A stretch of DNA of 64,000 nucleotides from Rotaria sp. Silwood1 (Eukaryota > Rotifera > Eurotatoria > Philodinida > Philodinidae). The translations under genes and the position numbers were made by a program. Positions 58,801-64,000 of this stretch are shown piece after piece. How positions within the stretch are numbered: the first letter of the stretch is position 1; every line of letters starts with the position of its first letter. The stretch is from contig CAJNOP010000717.1 of NCBI GenBank assembly GCA_905250075.1, forward strand, positions 41,994-105,993, given 5' to 3'. The notes beneath the pieces were generated by a model. It had not been told where the DNA came from and did not search any database. It was given only the letters and a program-made list of their open reading frames with translations.

Positions 58801-59174
58801 CGATTTAGTCAAAGAAAATCGATTAAAATCAATTATTTTCTCAAAATTAATCGAAAAATGTCGTATTTAATCGATTTTTTGTGATTTTTTTACAAAAAAT
58901 CAAAATTAATCGAAAATTTCATGATTTATTTTTACATGGGTAGGCATTCATAATACACTTTGAAAAATAACTAAGGTAATATTCGAAATCAGCGCATCAA
59001 ACTACACTGAATGATATGTAACTCAACATATTTTTCAAAAAAATTGTTTTTCTTAAAAAACCTTTTACTTTTCTTAAAAACAATTTTCTGAGTGGTATAC
59101 TGTCATTTCTAGTCAAGTGAAAGCCATCCCTAAGCAAAAAACCGCATGTCCGCCTGCTTATGTGAAAGCTCCCC

Positions 59175-59286
59175 CTGTGTGGCTGTAGCTCTGGCTCAGG
59201 TTCTGTCTCTGGCTCTGACTCTGACTCTGGCTCTGGCTGTGTGTGGGTGTGAGTGTGGAATGAGCGAAGATAAACACCCACACCCA
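59175..59286. repeat. Telomere-like hairpin with GGCTCT repeats
   Basis: (TGGCTC)n and TGTGTGTGGGTGTGAGTGTGG at the left face ACACCCACACCC at the right. The GCTCC-CTGTGTGGCTGTAGCTC flank is an inverted, diverged copy of the TGGCTGTGGCTC-CAGTGGGGAGCC flank at 53930-53970. Confidence 0.6.
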
Positions 59287-59555
59287 ATTTGTGAAAACTC
59301 ATAACGTACGAGCAAGGAGTGTCGATTTGGCCTTAGGTAAGAAGAATTTAAATTAAAGTCAAAGCGAGATTTCAAAGCGATTTTATCGTAATTCATAGTG
59401 GTAATTCAATTTTTATTGCGAGTGTAAGGTGAGTGGATGGAGTGGCATTTTTGAATAGAAGCCGCTCACCAACATCCATACTTCAAATGCGTGTTTTTTC
59501 AATGTAAGGTTATAATGACAATTGATTGATGCGTTCAAATTAAAGGTGGCCGATC

Positions 59556-60203
59556 AATTCGTCGCACATGTATTGTATAGAATACATTGATTGAATTAAG
59601 TAATTTAGTTTAAAATGTTATACAATTAATCGCCTTGACAAAAATTTTTCTTTGAACTCATAAGAATATTTTTTCAGAATACTATAGCTTTTCAAAGATA
59701 AAATAGAGATGTCAATTTAAAACCCTATTTTAAAATTTAATTAAAAAAATTGAAGTTTGATTTTAAATAAAATTCTATGTTGACAAGTTAAAAATAAAGT
59801 TCTTTTCTTTGTCATTAAAATTTATGTTTTCAATAAATAAAAAGCTTTAATTTTTTTTTAATTTAGATTTGTAAAATTTTTTTTTCAATTTTATATTTTT
59901 GTTTTAATTTTCAGCTTCTTTTTAAATAAAATGTTAAATTTCAATTGCAAAAAATGAACTTTATTTTTAATTTGTTTACATAGAATTTTATCTAAAATCA
60001 AACTTCAATTTTTTTTTATTAAATTTTAAAATAGGCTTTAAATTGATATTTCCATTTTATTTTTGAAAAAACCATTGTATTCTGAAAAAAGATTCTTATG
60101 AGTCTAAAGAAAACTTTTTTTTAAGACGATTAATTGTATGACATTTTAAACTAAATTACTTAATTCAATCAATGTAATCTCTACAATGCATGTGCGACGA
60201 ATT
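59556..60203. mobile_element. Fold-back element with ~250-bp arms
   Basis: AATTCGTCGCACATGTATTGT at the left and ACAATGCATGTGCGACGAATT at the right open two long complementary arms (about 59556-59808 and 59955-60203). The loop between them is T-rich. No coding capacity. The arms differ by scattered substitutions, so the element is not very young. Confidence 0.8.
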
Positions 60204-60808
60204 GTTTTGCGAAGAATTGTACTAGTGCCAAATTAAAAAAAGCTTATGACATTCATAATAACAATTATATCTGTCGAACTCTATAAATTGAAGCTCGTTA
60301 AAAGTAAAACAGAGGATATAAATTTTATTAAAATTGTTATTAGTAAATTTCTTAAAATTTAAACAACGATAATTTGAGACTTAAGATTGTGTTCTATTTG
60401 AATAACTTCAATTGACAAAACAAACAAATACGAATTTACCAGTTTTTCCATTTCGAGTTTATGTTCATAAATGAGAAGCCACGAAATAAATAACTATAGA
60501 AATAAAGATAAAGAACGAAAGTCAGTCAAATTAACAGTTGTTCTTTAATCCAATTACTATGGATTTGTTTTAGAAGTATGGACTTTCCTTGTTGTTCTCT
60601 AAGCCACAACAACATCTTACTTTTAAGAATTAAAACTATGAAGAAAAAATATGATACCTAAGCATTGCTGCTGTCTGTTGGTCAAAACACTGGAAAAAAA
60701 TGTATAAATTTTTGTAATTATATGCACAATATAACAACACATTTATATTGTTGTTTCGTGTTTGTTTCTGTCGTGTAAATCAAATCGATGCAAAGCCGAA
60801 ATATGAAC

Positions 60809-61395
60809 TATTGTCGGTTTTTTTAAATGCCAACCATCATTTTTTAAATAATTCTTCCCCATTTATAGCTATATCGAGTTCGGGTTCTAACCATTCGATA
60901 GAGCAGCGCGGAGAACATCTATCTGGCTAAGACTCATTAGGACCAGAGAAACTTTTCATGATAGATATTTAACGGATATATTTCTCGTTACTCATTTTCG
61001 TTAGTTTTCATAGAGACCACGCTGAAATTGCCCCAAAATGAAGCCTGAAGGGTACTGTATCCATAATAAAATTCTCAGTTCTTTCTATCATTGTCTCGAA
61101 TACGATAGCCCTTTAAAATCTTGAGATTTTGACGACAATGCAGGGTCATTCGGGCTATATTTTGGTGAAATTTAAGCCTAGGTCTCTATGAAAACGAACG
61201 AAAATGGGTAACGAAAAATATATTAGTTAAATATCTACCAGAAAAAGCTTCTTTGATCCTAGTAAATCTCATACAGATAGCCGCTACCAGCATCGCTCTA
61301 TCGAATGGCTAAAACCCAAACTCGATAGCTATCAATGGTGAAGAATTATTCAAAAAATGGCGGTTTTCATTTAAAACAAAGTCCGACAATAGGTG
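60809..61395. mobile_element. Second fold-back element with ~240-bp arms
   Basis: CTATTGTCGG at the left and CCGACAATAG at the right enclose complementary arms that share, inverted, AAATAATTCTTC-CCATT-ATAGCTAT, CATTCGATAGAGC and TTTTCATAGAGACC. Internal differences are frequent, so this copy is older than the fold-back at 59556. Confidence 0.65.
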
Positions 61396-62811
61396 GTTTT
61401 ATCCTTGTGATTGGAACTTGATGGAATTACAGAAGCACAGATGATAAACCTGCGATTACAATAACTTTTAGACGTAAGAGTATTAGAGAAATAGAATTGT
61501 CGGACGACAAAAGACCCTTAAAATGTCGATACCTGTTTCTTTTAATTGAGTCCTTCAATTTCTGAGATATTCAACAGATGTTGATTTCTGATCAGCTACA
61601 TTATTCGATATTTTTTTAAGCCCCCCTCAAAAAAATCAATTTTGGTCAAATTTATCGATTTTGTGATTTATGACTCATTAGATAGAGCAAAGTGTCTACT
61701 CTCGAATGCACTATAGTTGATTGATTTTATGATGAGCTTTAAGAATATTACATAAGTTTTTCTGAACCTCCATATTGGAAAAAATAAGGCTTTTACAAAC
61801 TTATTTTCCGTTTTTCTTAAAATCCGTTTTTTCGAGTATACTGTTTGCGCGGGCAAACCTTACTCAATAATGACTCGATATAGAAGTGATAATTTTTTTT
61901 ATTGCATAGAGGACAGCTAAGGCTAGATCCTCACAGAGCCCGATTTTTGAATTTTTTCTATTGGCGAAATAAAAAACTCACATCTCTCATTCTTATCAGC
62001 GTTTTTTAGCTTATGAGTTCGAGGATTTTTCAGAGAATATTTTATATAAAACAAACAAAGGGAATTTCAAAAATCGGACTCTGTGAAGATCTAGCGCCAA
62101 GGGTACTCTACAATTAAAAACCAGCCCCGGCATGTTAGCTCGTGTCCTGATTGTGAAAACCTTGCCCGCGCACAGAGTATTTTTGACCAATAAATTGACT
62201 ATAACTCGTGGATAACTCGCAGATTTGAGGAGATATTTTAACCATAATCTACTCTAGCCAAGGCTAACATTCTCTGAAATTTTGGTTGAATTCCATGGAA
62301 AAATAAAAAAGTTCGTTTCTAAGAGGAGGGAGGGGGCAGCTCTTAAATGAATCCCCAATCTATACATTTTTCTTTTATTCAATCAGACGTATCATATAAT
62401 AGAAATTTCAAATTTGACCGCATTATATGAACTATCGGTGATCTTATGGATCCTCTCTTAAGCGCAAAAATATCATTATAAAAATCAGATATTCATATTA
62501 TTTTTACTTGAATGGTGTTTATGCATAATCTGCTATGTCCGTTTCTCTTTTGCTTTTTTCATCTTTCAATAAGTAAAATTACTTTGTATAAATAATCATT
62601 TCTGTTGAACAGATTAAACTTCTTTCTTTGTTTGCTAGCGATATCATAAACCTCAAGTCGATAATCACGCAAAACAAATTCGATCAAAACTGCACTCATA
62701 ACATTCAATTGAGATAAAACACGTGCTCATACTAAATCGTTTTTGTCTTTCTTTCTTTGCTGCTCTGCTTGCAAAGCAATGAAAAGAAACATTTTGCACG
62801 CATTTACCTGC
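61396..62811. other. Non-coding with further eroded inverted repeats
   Basis: CTAGATCCTCACAGAGCCCG (near 61925) is mirrored by CGGACTCTGTGAAGATCTAG (near 62075). TTTGCGCGGGCAAACC (61848) is mirrored by AAACCTTGCCCGCGCA (62160). This suggests one small element inside another. No gene seen. Confidence 0.45.
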
Positions 62812-63067
62812 GCATGATGCTAATTGGAAATTTCTCCTTCTCTTTCTGTTTCACGCCCTGTTGTCACTAATACAAACATGCGTCATCTCTATATTGCATG
62901 ATGCTAATTGAAAATTTCTCCTTCTCTTTCTGTTTCACGCACTGTTGTCACTAATACAAACATGCGTCATCTCTATATTGCATGATGCTAATTGGAAATT
63001 TCTCCTTCTCTTTCTGTTTCACACACTGTTGTCACTAATATAAATATGCATCATCGCTGTGTTGCAC
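62812..63067. repeat. Three 84-bp tandem repeats
   Basis: Units start with GCATGATGCTAATTGGAAATT at 62812, 62896 and 62980, with a partial fourth start (GCACGATGC) at 63064. The copies are about 95% alike. They end exactly where the next open frame begins. Confidence 0.9.
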
Positions 63068-63068
63068 G

Positions 63069-63641
63069 ATGCATTGTAACGCAAGACGAGTGATTATTTT
63101 TGGTGATGTGCGTTTGTTGTCGATTAAACAAGATATTACAATTGTGCCAAGCTACCGCTTCGTATTGGATTTGTTGCTCGTTGAAATATTTCATATGATA
63201 TTTTCCTATCTTTGGACAACTACTATTTTTCACGCATTTTCAAATATTAATTCCTATCTCGATTCTGTTCTACGTAAATATGATGAATATTATGTCGATT
63301 TTGCATCTATTCCCAAAATCCATTTTGATCTAGTATGTCGTCGGATCCAACTTCAACAAGTAATTTCGCTCATCCTATCTGGCATAGATGATACACCTAA
63401 GCAATTACAACCCTTCTTCTCTCAATTCAATATCAAAAAATCCACTTGTCTCCATTCGATTACCCTAGTTGAAGTCAAACATAAATCATTGCTGCAATTT
63501 ATTGAGGGTTTAATCAACAGCGACATTTTGGAAAATTTTATAGCATTCAAGATCATTCCTCACCAGAAATCTTATAAGAGGCTTGCAGACTCTATGGTCA
63601 TGGTATTACTTTCTTGTCGATTAAAACGATTAGATCTGTAA
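63069..63641 (+). pseudogene. F-box/LRR-like protein with premature stop
   Basis: The frame contains an F-box-like segment (LLLVEIFHMIFSYLWTTTIF, AFSNINSYLDSVLRKYDEYY). It continues with the family motifs PKIHFDLVCRRIQLQQVISL, TPKQLQPFFSQFNIKKSTCL and HSITLVEVKHKSLLQFI. F-box proteins normally recruit substrates to SCF ubiquitin ligases, with the LRR part choosing the target. At 63639 a TAA falls inside an LRR (RLKRLDL, stop, then DGLCFTESVQQLPYLQHLTH in the same frame). The frame soon ends at a palindromic sequence, so most LRRs are missing. It could also be read as a short 190-residue protein. The true start is unsure; the ATG at 63069 sits at the edge of the 84-bp repeats. Confidence 0.6.
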
Positions 63642-63710
63642 GATGGACTTTGCTTTACCGAGAGCGTCCAGCAATTGCCTTATCTTCAACATTTAACACA
63701 TTCAACCCGA

Positions 63711-63732
63711 TGAGACCCACCGGTGGGTCTCA
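63711..63732. repeat. Perfect 22-bp palindrome
   Basis: TGAGACCCACC followed by GGTGGGTCTCA, with no loop, just after the end of the F-box/LRR frame. It looks like a transposon terminus or a very short hairpin element. Confidence 0.7.
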
Positions 63733-63837
63733 CTATATTGTACAGTGATTAAGTCGGCTATGATGACAAACGGTTCTCAGAAAATTTTTTCGTCTGTCAG
63801 ATTTTGTAGAACTCTCTTTGTCGATCATTTTGATAGG

Positions 63838-63990
63838 AAGTTTTTTTAAATTTAATAAATAAATGACGATGCTAGAGTGAAAATACTGAAAAAATGAGAC
63901 AGCTCTGTCTGCTAGAGCTATGATTTTTTTTCAGTATTTTGACTCTAGCACCATCATTCATTTATCAAATTTAAGAAATCTTTTTTATTA
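63838..63990. mobile_element. Fold-back MITE at the window end
   Basis: The left arm GAAGTTTTTTTAAATTTAATA, ATGACGATGCTAGAGTGAAAA, TACTGAAAAAAT is mirrored by TTTTCAGTATTTTGACTCTAG, CACCATCATTCATTTATC, AAATTTAAGAAATCTTTTTT, around a short loop near 63905. Confidence 0.75.
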
Positions 63991-64000
63991 AAATGATCGG

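Larger units (their letters stand above)
54956..58940. mobile_element. 4-kb AT-rich element with CCCATGT inverted ends and TA duplication
   Basis: It starts TA/CCCATGTGAAAAAAAG at 54954 and ends TTTTTACATGGG/TA at 58942. Removing it restores the 317-bp repeat unit it sits in (GTTTTA joined to GGCATTCAT), which makes the boundaries reliable. The interior is AATCGATTTTAATCGATT satellite in both orientations, plus three nested insertions. No transposase frame seen. The TA duplication points to a Tc1/mariner-type mobiliser. Confidence 0.8.

Noticed and set aside
62812..63067. Regular repeats as a possible CRISPR array
   Set aside because: The 84-bp units are contiguous and near identical throughout, without unique spacers, and the genome is eukaryotic.

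Overview
The window is eukaryotic nuclear DNA: AT-rich, with genes split by short GT-AG introns (mostly 45-70 bp) whose exons join in phase, long non-coding stretches and many small transposable elements. Several features point to a bdelloid rotifer, possibly a Rotaria- or Adineta-like genome: dispersed TGTGGG-type repeats (from memory, the bdelloid telomere repeat), lineage-expanded NHL, F-box/LRR-like and 28-residue-LRR families, and GH5 glycosidases of a type often described as horizontally acquired in bdelloids. The organism call is an inference from these signs; no marker gene proves it.

Layout. 1-3.9 kb: 3' part of a WDR33-like mRNA 3'-end processing gene. 5.2-7.5 kb: intact secreted GH5 endoglycoceramidase-like gene. 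7.9-9.5 kb: decayed minus-strand gene for a secreted protein of ~10-residue repeats, with a duplicated signal-peptide exon. 12.1-12.7 kb: NHL-repeat relic. 12.9-14.1 kb: hAT-type non-autonomous element with a perfect 8-bp target duplication. 15.0-15.6 kb: decayed gene of unknown kind. 16.0-17.1 kb: C/EBP-like bZIP gene (minus). 19.8-21.2 kb: exo-beta-1,3-glucanase-like GH5 gene carrying a frameshift and a stop. 23.8-27.0 kb: DUF4062-NACHT NTPase gene with a cysteine-rich tail. 27.5 kb: assembly gap inside an AT-rich element, followed by a small gene of unknown function. 29.2-31.0 kb: 3' fragment of a minus-strand gene next to another hAT-like element. 31.1-33.3 kb: telomere-like hairpin, then a UBA-like-array + NYN nuclease-like gene with two in-frame TAA codons. 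35.5-37.0 kb: LRR gene relic (one repeat per exon) cut at its 5' side by a telomere-like hairpin. 38.9 kb: tRNA-like sequence. 43.5-46.0 kb: intact mitochondrial P5C dehydrogenase (ALDH4A1-like). 51.5-53.0 kb and 63.1-63.6 kb: broken members of an F-box/LRR-like family. 53.9-62.3 kb: a nest of satellites, fold-back elements and MITEs, including a 4-kb TA-flanked element holding at least three others.

The genes do not form a pathway. Four look intact (endoglycoceramidase, bZIP, NACHT protein, P5C dehydrogenase), and WDR33 is intact as far as it is seen. The rest is a high load of broken duplicates and small elements. The most unusual recurring structure is the short inverted pair of TGTGGG-like arrays seen at about eight to ten places, several times at the exact edge of a truncated or damaged gene.
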